Assembly (NCBI RefSeq): GCF_900608595.1
Contig: NZ_UWYY01000011.1
Location: forward strand, 1 to 64,000
Origin: Promicromonospora panici
GTDB taxonomy: Bacteria; Actinomycetota; Actinomycetes; Actinomycetales; Cellulomonadaceae
DNA length: 64,000 nucleotides
Direction of reading: 5' to 3'
Shown: one piece after another, positions 17,000 to 24,974 of the stretch
How the letters are laid out: every line of letters starts with the position of its first letter
How positions within the stretch are numbered: the stretch's first letter is position 1
Notes under the pieces: generated by a model
Database searches by the model: none
Told to the model about the DNA's origin: nothing
Seen by the model: only the letters and a program-made list of their open reading frames with translations
Translations under genes and position numbers: made by a program

Positions 17000-17950
17000 T
17001 CAGACGTGGGTCGGGTCGAAGAGCGCGCTGACCGACTCGCCGCTGTGGATACGGCGCACCGCCTCCGCGAACGCCGGCGCGACGCTGATGACCGTCAGCT
17101 TGTCGTGCGACAGCAGCCCGGTCGTCGGCACCGTGTTGGTCGTGACGATCTCGACCACGTCCGGGTCGGCCGCGATGCGGTGCGCTGAGTCGTTGGCGAA
17201 GATGCCGTGCGTGCAGGCGATCCGCACGGTGCGCGCGCCGTGCTCGCGGAGCAGGTCGAGGATGGCGATGATCGTGGACCCGTTGGCGATCTCGTCGTCG
17301 AGCACGATGATGTCGCGGCCCGTCACGTCCCCGATCAGCGACGTGATCTCGACCCGGTCGCCGTCGAACCGCTCCTTCGCGGCCGCCGCGACCGGGATAC
17401 CCAGCATCTTGGCGAACGCCGACGCGCTCTTCGCGTTGCCGAGATCGGGGGAGACCACCGTGGCCTTGGAGAGGTCGCTCGGCAGGAAGTGCGCGGCCAG
17501 CTCCCGCAGCGCATTGAGCTGATCGGTCGGCACCCGGAAGAACGAGTGCACCTGCGGAGCGTGCAGCGTCATCGTCAGGATGCGGTTCACGCCCGCCGTC
17601 TCCAGCAGGTCCGCGACGAGCCGGCCGCCGAGCGAGATCCGCGGCGCGTCCTTCTTGTCCGAGCGCGCGTACGCGAAGTGCGGCATGACGGCGGTAATCC
17701 GCGCCGCCGACGCGCCCTTGGCGGCGTCGATCATCAGCAGGAGCTCCATCAGGCTCTCCTGCGCGGGCCGCACCACGGACTGCACGAGGTAGACGTCGCG
17801 TTCGCGGCAGTTCTCCAGGAGCTGGACCTGCAGGCAGTCGTTCGCGAAGCGCTGGATGGAGATCGGGCTCAGCGGTACGTCGAGATCAGCGCACATCTCG
17901 TAAGCGAAGCGCTGACCTCCGGTACCAGCAAAGACCCGCACCTCGGCCAT
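17000..17950 (-). CDS. ribose-phosphate pyrophosphokinase-like protein (divergent)
   Basis: PRPP synthetase family protein of usual length (316). The C-terminal PRPP-binding loop IIVLDDEIANGSTI replaces the standard VDDMIDTGGT, the flexible loop ARSDKKDAPR replaces the longer ARQDRK-type loop, and DLGNAKSASAFA stands where DVGGVKRA is expected. The overall fold (ENCRERDVYLVQS, ILTMTLHAPQ, DLLREHGARTVRIACTHG) is intact. It is therefore probably a paralogue of the main Prs; it may make PRPP from a different substrate or serve another sugar-phosphate reaction. It is convergent with cca with adjoining stop codons; the ATG at 17950 fits the conserved start (MAEVRVFAGTGG). Confidence 0.75.
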   Translation of the reverse strand: MAEVRVFAGTGGQRFAYEMCADLDVPLSPISIQRFANDCLQVQLLENCRERDVYLVQSVVRPAQESLMELLLMIDAAKGASAARITAVMPHFAYARSDKKDAPRISLGGRLVADLLETAGVNRILTMTLHAPQVHSFFRVPTDQLNALRELAAHFLPSDLSKATVVSPDLGNAKSASAFAKMLGIPVAAAAKERFDGDRVEITSLIGDVTGRDIIVLDDEIANGSTIIAILDLLREHGARTVRIACTHGIFANDSAHRIAADPDVVEIVTTNTVPTTGLLSHDKLTVISVAPAFAEAVRRIHSGESVSALFDPTHV

Positions 17951-18058
17951 GGCTGGAGTCTACGGAACGACGAGCCCACATGCCTACAGCAATGATTCAA
18001 AAGTCCGGAAACTAGTAAAGCGCCGCCCGGAGCCACGGACCGGTCATCAGACGGCATC

Positions 18059-19312
18059 ATGGATCCCGTGAGCCTCACCGACTGGCAGTCCTGGGAACCG
18101 TTCGTCGAGGCGCTACGTCGGTCCGCGCCGCCCGGGACGGAGATCAGCGAGTTCGTGGGCACCGTCGGTCGTGGCGCATGGCAGGGTACCTACCTGGACG
18201 ACGGCGACCCCGACGCGCGCCGGGACAACTTCCGAGTGCTCGCACGCGAAGCGGCGAAGACCGGCGGCAGAGGTCCCAAGGCCGACCTCGACGACGCGCT
18301 CCGGGCAGTCGCCGAGCTCTCGCCCGACGTCGAGCGTCCCGTGCGGGTCCGCGCCGGCGTGCGGCCCGACGGTGATGTGGTCGAGCTGATCGCTCTGTCG
18401 TCCGCCGTCGTCTCGGGGCCGGGTGCTCCGGTGCTCGAGGTCGTGCTGGAGCCCGGAGCGCTTCCGCCGCGGTACCGCGAGACGATCGCGCCGTCCCCGG
18501 ACGCCGCCCCGGCGTTGTCGGCCGATCCGGACGTCGTGCGGCGGGTGATCGCGGACCGGATGCCTGGCGCCGTCGGCGCGGCACCCGAGGAGATCGCCGC
18601 CGCCGAGGCCGCTCTGCCCGACGGCGTCCGGCTGCCGGAAGAGGTGCGCGCCCTGTATGCCACGGCCGGGTCGGGCAACCTGAAGCTCGGAGCCGACGCC
18701 GGTCAGTTCAGCGGGTTCGAGATCGTGCCGCTGAGCGGCAGCTTCCTCCGGGAGGCGTTCCTGCCTGCCGCTCGCTTCAGCACCTGGACCGCCGACGCCG
18801 GGACGTCCGCGCCCCAGGATCCGGAGGGGCGGGTGCAGACGGCGATCGGCTCGCCGCTCTGGTTCCCCGTCGGGACCGACGGCGCCGGCAACGTCTATGC
18901 CGTCGACCTCGCGCCGGGGGAGAACGGGCACCTGGGGCAGCTCGTGTTCCTGGACCACGAGCTGCACGCCGGGGCGGCGTATCGCGCAGAGAGCCTGGCC
19001 GCGCTGCTGACGGGGCGGACGGCAGGCTCGGCGGAACCGTCGCACGGGGCGAGCCGGACGGAGCGGGGTCCCGACAAGCTCGACGAGCAGGCAGAGTTCA
19101 TGAACCTCGAGCCCGCTGAATGGACCGAACGGCTCGACGCCGGAACTGTCCCGGACACGCTCAAGGCAGCCGGCTTCGTACCCGACCGCGCGCACCCGCC
19201 GGCCCTGACCGAGACGATCACCGTGGCGAACCGGCTGCTCGAGCTGCGCGGGCTGGCGCCGATCGAGGTCACCACCGTGCGGCGTCCGCACGTTGGGGGC
19301 CGGGAGGCGTGA
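18059..19312 (+). CDS. SMI1/KNR4 domain protein
   Basis: 417-residue soluble protein. The middle (about 170-320) matches the SMI1/KNR4 (SUKH) fold: a helix with LPEEVRALYATAGSG, then WFPVGTDGAGNVYAVDLAP and LGQLVFLDHE. This superfamily is common among immunity proteins of polymorphic toxins and in general cell-wall regulators. The N-terminal 150 residues (GRGAWQGTYLDDGDPDARRDNFRVL...) are unassigned and are not typical of short immunity proteins. No toxin gene is adjacent; the nearest is at 60.5 kb. Start ATG 18059 has no strong ribosome site. Function uncertain. Confidence 0.65.
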   Translation: MDPVSLTDWQSWEPFVEALRRSAPPGTEISEFVGTVGRGAWQGTYLDDGDPDARRDNFRVLAREAAKTGGRGPKADLDDALRAVAELSPDVERPVRVRAGVRPDGDVVELIALSSAVVSGPGAPVLEVVLEPGALPPRYRETIAPSPDAAPALSADPDVVRRVIADRMPGAVGAAPEEIAAAEAALPDGVRLPEEVRALYATAGSGNLKLGADAGQFSGFEIVPLSGSFLREAFLPAARFSTWTADAGTSAPQDPEGRVQTAIGSPLWFPVGTDGAGNVYAVDLAPGENGHLGQLVFLDHELHAGAAYRAESLAALLTGRTAGSAEPSHGASRTERGPDKLDEQAEFMNLEPAEWTERLDAGTVPDTLKAAGFVPDRAHPPALTETITVANRLLELRGLAPIEVTTVRRPHVGGREA

Positions 19313-19323
19313 GCCAGATACGG

Positions 19324-19359
19324 CGAGGGCGGGAACCCTGGTCTGGGTTTCCGCCCTCG
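19324..19359. terminator. bidirectional terminator
   Basis: Inverted repeat with 15-nt arms (19324-19338 and 19345-19359, one G-U pair) and a 6-nt loop between the convergent SMI1/KNR4 and MFS genes. Confidence 0.8.
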
Positions 19360-19387
19360 TCATGCCTACGGCCGGTGGCCAGTCAGA

Positions 19388-20917
19388 TCAGTGACCGCCC
19401 TGGAACTCGCCGTCGGTCTCAGGACGCTTGATCAGCGTCGCCAGCCCGATGGTCAGCGCCATCAGGACGGCGCCGATCCCGAAGGCCAGGCCCGCGCCGC
19501 CTGCCATGCCCTGCGCGGCGGACGACCCGCCCTCGGTCAGGGACGCCGACCGGATCGTCATGATCGCGATGAACAGCGCGGTACCAGCGGCACCCGCCAC
19601 CTGCTGCACCGTGTTGATCGTCGCCGAACCGTGCGAGTACTGGTGCGGCTTGAGCACCCCGAGCGCTGCGCTGAACAGCGGTGTGAACACGGAGGCCAGA
19701 CCGATCATGAGCAGGATGTGCGCGCCGAGGATGTACAAGATCGACGTCGTGGGCGAGATGAACGCGAACGCGCCGATCGCCACGGTGACGACCGCCGTGG
19801 CGGGGATCATGATCGGCCGCGGGCCGAACCGGTCGTACCACCGCCCGACCACCGGGCCGAGCACGCCCATCGCCACACCACCCGGCAGCATGAGCAGGCC
19901 GACGGTCAGCGGCGCCATACCCAGAGCTTCCTGCAGGACGAGCGGCAGCACGATCATCGTGCCGAACATCGCCATCATCGAGATCGCCATGATCGCGACC
20001 GCCACGCGGAAGTTCGACTCGAGGAACGTGCGCAGGTCGAGCAGCGCGGATTCGGTGCGCTGCCGTGCGATCTGCCGCCAGATGAATAGACCGAGCACCG
20101 CGAGGCCCACCGCGAGCGGGATCCACGGGTTGACCGGTGCGGCGTGCTGCGCGGCCTCGCCGAGGCCCGAGAGGCCCCAGACCACTCCGCCGAACGCGAC
20201 CAGCGCGAGCAGCAGGGACAGCGGGTCGAGGTGGTGCGTGTCCTTGTCGGACACGTCGCGGATCCAGAGGATGCCCGCGACCAGGGCGAGCGCGGAGATC
20301 GGCAGCACGACGCCGAACACGCCGCGCCAGCCCAGCGGCTCCAGGACGGCACCCGACAGTGCCGGGCCGAGCGCCGGCGCGAGTGCGATCACCAGCGTCA
20401 CGTTGCCCATGATCCGGCCGCGCATGTGCGGTGGGACGATCGTCATGATGGTCGTCATGAGCAGCGGCATCATGATCGCCGTGCCCGTTGCCTGCACGAC
20501 ACGCCCGGTCACGAGGATCAGGAAGCCCGGTGCGATCATCGCGAGCGCGGTGCCGAGCGTGAACAGGGACATCGCCAGCAGGTAGGCACCGCGCGTGCCC
20601 AGCCGGTTGATGAGGAACCCTGTCGCCGGGATGACCACGGCCATCGTCAGCATGAACGCGGTGGTGAGCCACTGGCCGGTCGTGGCGGTGACGCCGAGGT
20701 CGGCCATGATCGGCGGCAGCGCTACCGACATCGTGGTCTCGTTGAGGATGACGGTGAACGCGCTCGCCATGAGGAGCGCGATGGCCCGGAAGTGGCCGGG
20801 AGCCAGCTTGTCGCTGCGGGACTCGACGGGTGCTTCGATCGCGGTGTCGCCCGAGGAGGGCTGGTTGCCAGGTGGATCGCTCAGGTGGTCGGACGTGTCG
20901 ATCGTTTCGGTACTCAT
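19388..20917 (-). CDS. MFS drug exporter, DHA2 (14-helix) type
   Basis: 509-residue polytopic inner-membrane protein with a charged cytoplasmic N-terminus. Motif A-like loop FLINRLGTRGAYLLAMSLFTLGTALA and motif C-like GNVTLVIALAPALGPALSGAVLE place it in the DHA2/EmrB-QacA group of proton-driven efflux pumps. The start ATG at 20917 (MSTETIDTSD) is preferred over the upstream in-frame start because an AAGG element lies before it. A dyad at 21003-21027 in the upstream region is a possible operator; no regulator gene is adjacent. Substrate unknown. Confidence 0.88.
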   Translation of the reverse strand: MSTETIDTSDHLSDPPGNQPSSGDTAIEAPVESRSDKLAPGHFRAIALLMASAFTVILNETTMSVALPPIMADLGVTATTGQWLTTAFMLTMAVVIPATGFLINRLGTRGAYLLAMSLFTLGTALAMIAPGFLILVTGRVVQATGTAIMMPLLMTTIMTIVPPHMRGRIMGNVTLVIALAPALGPALSGAVLEPLGWRGVFGVVLPISALALVAGILWIRDVSDKDTHHLDPLSLLLALVAFGGVVWGLSGLGEAAQHAAPVNPWIPLAVGLAVLGLFIWRQIARQRTESALLDLRTFLESNFRVAVAIMAISMMAMFGTMIVLPLVLQEALGMAPLTVGLLMLPGGVAMGVLGPVVGRWYDRFGPRPIMIPATAVVTVAIGAFAFISPTTSILYILGAHILLMIGLASVFTPLFSAALGVLKPHQYSHGSATINTVQQVAGAAGTALFIAIMTIRSASLTEGGSSAAQGMAGGAGLAFGIGAVLMALTIGLATLIKRPETDGEFQGGH

Positions 20918-21002
20918 ATAAGCCTTGCCCTCTCGGTACGGTGCGCGCGGGCCGAGATCGAGAGCGACACTGCACACGACCTACGTCTAACGACGCCGGA
21001 CC

Positions 21003-21027
21003 ATCGTCGGGTATTCCCGCCGACGAT
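21003..21027. promoter_or_regulatory. dyad upstream of the MFS exporter gene
   Basis: ATCGTCGG (21003-21010) and CCGACGAT (21020-21027) form an 8-bp inverted repeat with a 9-nt spacer, 86 bp upstream of the MFS start codon and downstream of the M23 gene. It could be an operator for an unlinked TetR-type repressor or a weak terminator of the secretion operon. No T-run follows on the minus strand. Confidence 0.35.
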
Positions 21028-21091
21028 CGCGACCTGTTTTTATCGACGTCTGCGGTCAGCAGAAATCATCGGTCCGAGGGAATGTGCTGCG

Positions 21092-22387
21092 TCAGTTCCC
21101 TGTCGCGTCCGCGGGCTCCACGTCGTCCTGCGCGTCGCCGGGCGCGACCGACTCCATGACCGGCGCGGCCACGCCGAGGGTCACGCCCTGCCCCGCCATG
21201 AACGGCTCCGGGTCCACCGCCTGCCCGTTCATCCGCACCTCGTAGTGCAGGTGGCAGCCCGACGACGTGCCGGCGCCCGCCGGGTCGATGCGGGAGTCAC
21301 CGCCCATCGAGGCGATCTGCTGCCCGGCCTGCACGGTGTCGCCGACCCGCACCACGTTGGTGCCGGTGAGGAGGTGGCCGTACGTCGAGTCGAGGCCCAT
21401 GCCGTGCTCGATGCGGATCGTGTTGCCCGTGCCCCAGCCGGTCGCGCCGGAGATCACCACGCGCCCCGCGGCCGCCGCGTACACCGGGGTGCCGCACGCC
21501 GCCGCGATGTCCTGCCCCAGGTGGTACGTCGACGCCCCGGCGATGCCCGTGCTGCGCGGGCCGAACCCGGACGCCTTGGTCCCGACCGCCGGGTTGGCCC
21601 ACCCGCCGGCGCCGACAGCCGCCTGGCCGATCGAACCGCTCATGCAGGGCGCACCCGCCGCGGCGCCCTGGATGGACTGGGACAGCGCAGCGAGGTCCTC
21701 CTCGTCCGCCCCGCTGACGAGCTGCATCACCGTCAGGGCCTGGTCCCAGTACTGCTGGTAGTGGTACGGGTCTGCGTTCCGCTGCGCCTTGTGTGCCGCG
21801 ATGGTCGGCTCGAGCGTCTCCCAGCCGGTCACCGCGAGCAGGCGGTCGTAGAACCGGCCGGACGACTGGACCGGGTCGAGCCGCTCCTCAACCGTGCCGT
21901 ACCACTTCTGTTCCTGGAACATGCCGATCGAGGAGGTCAGCGTGCCGTCGGGGTTGCGCACGCCGAAGCGGTCGTCGCCGTAGGACAGGTTGCGCATGCC
22001 GGACTCGCCCAGGGCGGTCATCACCGCGATCGCCTGGGCCCGGCCCGGAACGCCGCGCTCCTGGCCGACCTGCAGGATCACGGAGGCGTTCTGCAGCTGC
22101 TCGCCCGTGAAGCCGCCGGCCGAGGTGGCCGGGTCACCCGCGGGCACCACGGAGGCCGACAGGCTGCAGCTGTTCTGCGACTGGTTCTCGCTGACCGCGC
22201 CGCCGACCAGCACGACCATGGCGATCACCGCCGCGGGCACCGCCAGGACGGCGGCGGCCAGCACGGCCAGCACGAGCACGGCGCGCCTGGTCGCGTCGTC
22301 CTTCTTCCTGCCCGGACGTCCTCCGCGCGACCGGACGGCCTGTGTCGCGACCCGTGTCGCGAGCCCGGCGGCGCTCCGCCCGCTCAC
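21092..22387 (-). CDS. peptidoglycan hydrolase of the type IV secretion operon: lysozyme-like plus M23 peptidase
   Basis: Last gene of the secretion operon, 431 residues. An N-terminal signal anchor (AVLVLAVLAAAVLAVPAAVIAMVVLVGG cut at about residue 60) is followed by a lysozyme/transglycosylase-like domain (QAIAVMTALGESGMRNL with the putative catalytic Glu, SIGMFQEQKWYGT) and a C-terminal M23 endopeptidase domain. The zinc ligands are visible: YHLGQD (HxxxD), STYGHL and GCHLHYEV (HxH). Such two-headed hydrolases open the wall for Gram-positive conjugation channels. The GTG at 22387 overlaps the upstream gene stop by 4 nt (GTGA); the longer frame to 22714 is arginine-rich nonsense. Confidence 0.88.
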   Translation of the reverse strand: MSGRSAAGLATRVATQAVRSRGGRPGRKKDDATRRAVLVLAVLAAAVLAVPAAVIAMVVLVGGAVSENQSQNSCSLSASVVPAGDPATSAGGFTGEQLQNASVILQVGQERGVPGRAQAIAVMTALGESGMRNLSYGDDRFGVRNPDGTLTSSIGMFQEQKWYGTVEERLDPVQSSGRFYDRLLAVTGWETLEPTIAAHKAQRNADPYHYQQYWDQALTVMQLVSGADEEDLAALSQSIQGAAAGAPCMSGSIGQAAVGAGGWANPAVGTKASGFGPRSTGIAGASTYHLGQDIAAACGTPVYAAAAGRVVISGATGWGTGNTIRIEHGMGLDSTYGHLLTGTNVVRVGDTVQAGQQIASMGGDSRIDPAGAGTSSGCHLHYEVRMNGQAVDPEPFMAGQGVTLGVAAPVMESVAPGDAQDDVEPADATGN

Positions 22388-23010
22388 GACCCCTCCGGAG
22401 GCCTGATCTGCTCGGCCAGCCAGGGTGCCGCGCCGTCGGCCCGGGTCAGGAGGACCGTGTAGGGGCCGATGTCGGTGGGCACCGCGACCTCGGCGAGCAG
22501 GGTGGACGTCTCGTCGGTGACCTCGGGCGCGCCGGTCACCTCGGTGACGGGTACGAGCCGCGGGTCGACGTCCTGGTAGACCGGCTGCGCCTGCGGCGTG
22601 AGCAGCGGTTTGAGCCCGTCCCACCAGGCCGTCGCCGTCTGGTCGGTCGCGGCGAACGCCGTCATGGTCGCGAGGGCGGCCTCGCGCGCGGCCGTCCGGA
22701 CGGCGTCGTCCCACGTCGCCTCGACCGGCTCGCTGGGCGCCGTCTCGTCGAACTCCGGTTCGGCCGTCACCTCGACGGCGGGATCGCCGGCCTCCGGCTC
22801 ACCCTCGACCTCCTCGGTGGCGGTCGCGTCGCCCGCCTGGTCGTCCGGTGTGCCCACGGGATCGTCGAAGTCGTCCTGACCTCTCGGAGTGACGACGCCG
22901 GAGCTCTCCTGCGCGGTGGGGTCGATCGGGCCACCCTCGCGGGGCCAGCCGATCCAGGTCCCGATCGCGAGGGCGATCACCGTGATCGTCACGACGACTG
23001 CTCGTTTCAT
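22384..23010 (-). CDS. small membrane-anchored protein of the type IV secretion operon
   Basis: 208 residues. It has an N-terminal anchor (RAVVVTITVIALAIGTWIGW), an acidic Glu/Asp/Thr-rich spacer of about 70 residues, and a C-terminal extracytoplasmic domain (ATMTAFAATDQTATAWWDGL to the end) whose helix-then-sheet pattern recalls the NTF2-like fold of VirB8/TcpC; that assignment is tentative. The ATG at 23010 overlaps the upstream stop by one base (TGATG) and its own stop overlaps the hydrolase start. Continuous coupling implies it is a structural or chaperone part of the same apparatus. Confidence 0.75.
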   Translation of the reverse strand: MKRAVVVTITVIALAIGTWIGWPREGGPIDPTAQESSGVVTPRGQDDFDDPVGTPDDQAGDATATEEVEGEPEAGDPAVEVTAEPEFDETAPSEPVEATWDDAVRTAAREAALATMTAFAATDQTATAWWDGLKPLLTPQAQPVYQDVDPRLVPVTEVTGAPEVTDETSTLLAEVAVPTDIGPYTVLLTRADGAAPWLAEQIRPPEGS

Positions 23011-24974
23011 CAGCGGCCCAGCCCTCGCATCTGGCGCCGGCCCGGATTGTGCACGATGGCCGACGGTTGCGGCGCACCGGCCTGCGGAGCACCCTGGCGT
23101 GCGGCGTTGAGCGACTCCGCCAGCCGGGCCGCGCTCTGCGACCGCTCGCCGCGCCGGCCGAGGCCACGCGCCGCGCCGAGGATCTGCTTGGCCTGCTTGG
23201 TCTTGCGCACCACGCTGAGCGCCTTGGAGGCGCCAGCCGCGGCTGCGGACGTGCCGCCGCTCGTCACCATGGCACCCGCCTGCAGCGCTATCGACGTCCC
23301 CGCGCGGCGCGCGCTGCCCAGCCGGTCGCTGAGGCGTTCGCCGGCCGTGGGCGGCAGGTGCGGGCCGGGTTCGTTCGACGCCTTCTCGCCGGCGTTCGAC
23401 CCGTCCGCCGGTGGGTCCGCGCCGGGGCGTCCGTCGGGCGAACCGTCCTGGACCGCGCGTGCCGCCGTGGTCCAGGCGTTGCCGCCGCCACTCCCGTCGG
23501 TCGGGACGCCGTTGGACCCGGCGGGAGCGCCGGAGCCGTCGACCGGGATGGGCACGGTGCGGTTGTCGTCGCCGGCCACGCCGCCGGTGGTGCTGCCGAC
23601 CGAGCCGCCGCCCGGTGTCCCGTCCATGGTGGAGGGGCCCGCGGCGGGCACGTCGTCGCGATCGACGTCGACGGCGTTGCCGTGCGGCTGCACGGGTGCC
23701 GGGCCGAGCCCGACGCCCGCCCACTCCCTTGCCTTGTTGTAGCGGTCGCGCCACTTCGCGGTGCCGTCCCACGGCATCGCGGCGGGCTCGCCCACCTGCG
23801 AGGGGACGCCGGCGGCGGCCAGCTTGTCCGCGAGGCCGCGCAGGGCCGCCCGCACGCTGGCACCCATGAGCACGTAGAAGACGGCGCCCGCGATGACCAG
23901 CGTGTTGAACAGGTACAGCCGCACGAGGAAGGGCAGGCCGCTCGTGGCGTCGTAGAAGCCGAGCAGGATCTTCATCCACGCGACCAGGAACATCGTGGCC
24001 ATCGCGACGAGGATGCAGCCGAAGAGCACACTCGCGAAGGTGCGGAACAGCTGGGCGCGGGTGCCGCTGGAGATGACACCGACGGGGAGCTGCCAGAGCA
24101 GCTTGATCGCCGACCAGCCGAGAAGCACCACCGCGAAGATGGTGCCGCCCACGATCACCACGGACAGCAGCAGGAACACGAACCCCGTGGTGAGCAGGCT
24201 CAGCGTGGAGACGACGGTACCGGCGTCGACGGTGGACGCCGCCTCCTGGTACGCGTCGTCGCAGCCGCCGATCGCATCGACGGCGTCCTCCCGGCCGACG
24301 TTCTCGGTGTACGTGTCCTCGCAGCCCGTGCCGTCGATGACCGAGCCGTAGTTGATGATCTGGTGCGGGACGCGGAGCAGCGTGTCCACGAGCTGGCCCT
24401 TGAGCCCGTCGCGGATGACCGTGGAGTCCTGCTCGAACGAGGCACCCTCGGTGGCGAAGCCGGTGGCGATGTCCATGCCGGCGTCGCGCGACTGGATGAT
24501 GACGCCCTGGTCGCCGCCGATGGTCGCCATCGGGTTGGCGAGGAAGGTGGTGGCCAGGGCGGCGATGAGGCAGCCGATGAGCAGCTCCATGAACCCGCCC
24601 GCGTACCGGCCCTTGAGCAGCCAGAAGCCCACGACGAACGCCAGGATGATGAGCATCAGGTTGAGCAGGCCGATCTGCGCGATCATGCCCTGCACGATGA
24701 TGCTCAGCCCGGCCAGCGGCGCCAGGAGGTAGCCCAGCCAGTCCATGCCGAGCACCCAGTCGAGCACCCAGACCTGCACGGCGACCATGTCGCGGTACCA
24801 GACCCAGAACATGCCGGCGAGGGTCGAGAAGATCTCGGAGTCGACGTTCAGCGGGTTCCACGGCGAGCCCGTGTCCCACTGGAGCGTGAACCGGTCGACG
24901 GCCACGCCCTGGGTGTCCTCCAGATTCAGCCCACCCTGTGGATCGGCCATCGGGAGGGGCGCTAGCCCGATCAT
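23010..24974 (-). CDS. TrbL/VirB6-like polytopic channel protein
   Basis: 654 residues. The first 420 contain about seven to eight hydrophobic segments (for example LLNLMLIILAFVVGFWLL, STLSLLTTGFVFLLLSVVIV, FGCILVAMATMFLVAWMKIL) with an extracytoplasmic loop carrying two Cys pairs (GCEDTY, GGCDDAY). The last 230 residues are Gly/Pro/Asp-rich and then basic, probably cytoplasmic. This fits TrbL/VirB6-type inner-membrane channel proteins. Its ATG overlaps the VirB4 stop by 4 nt (ATGA). The longer frame upstream to 25097 lies inside virB4 and is not coding. Confidence 0.82.
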   Translation of the reverse strand: MIGLAPLPMADPQGGLNLEDTQGVAVDRFTLQWDTGSPWNPLNVDSEIFSTLAGMFWVWYRDMVAVQVWVLDWVLGMDWLGYLLAPLAGLSIIVQGMIAQIGLLNLMLIILAFVVGFWLLKGRYAGGFMELLIGCLIAALATTFLANPMATIGGDQGVIIQSRDAGMDIATGFATEGASFEQDSTVIRDGLKGQLVDTLLRVPHQIINYGSVIDGTGCEDTYTENVGREDAVDAIGGCDDAYQEAASTVDAGTVVSTLSLLTTGFVFLLLSVVIVGGTIFAVVLLGWSAIKLLWQLPVGVISSGTRAQLFRTFASVLFGCILVAMATMFLVAWMKILLGFYDATSGLPFLVRLYLFNTLVIAGAVFYVLMGASVRAALRGLADKLAAAGVPSQVGEPAAMPWDGTAKWRDRYNKAREWAGVGLGPAPVQPHGNAVDVDRDDVPAAGPSTMDGTPGGGSVGSTTGGVAGDDNRTVPIPVDGSGAPAGSNGVPTDGSGGGNAWTTAARAVQDGSPDGRPGADPPADGSNAGEKASNEPGPHLPPTAGERLSDRLGSARRAGTSIALQAGAMVTSGGTSAAAAGASKALSVVRKTKQAKQILGAARGLGRRGERSQSAARLAESLNAARQGAPQAGAPQPSAIVHNPGRRQMRGLGR

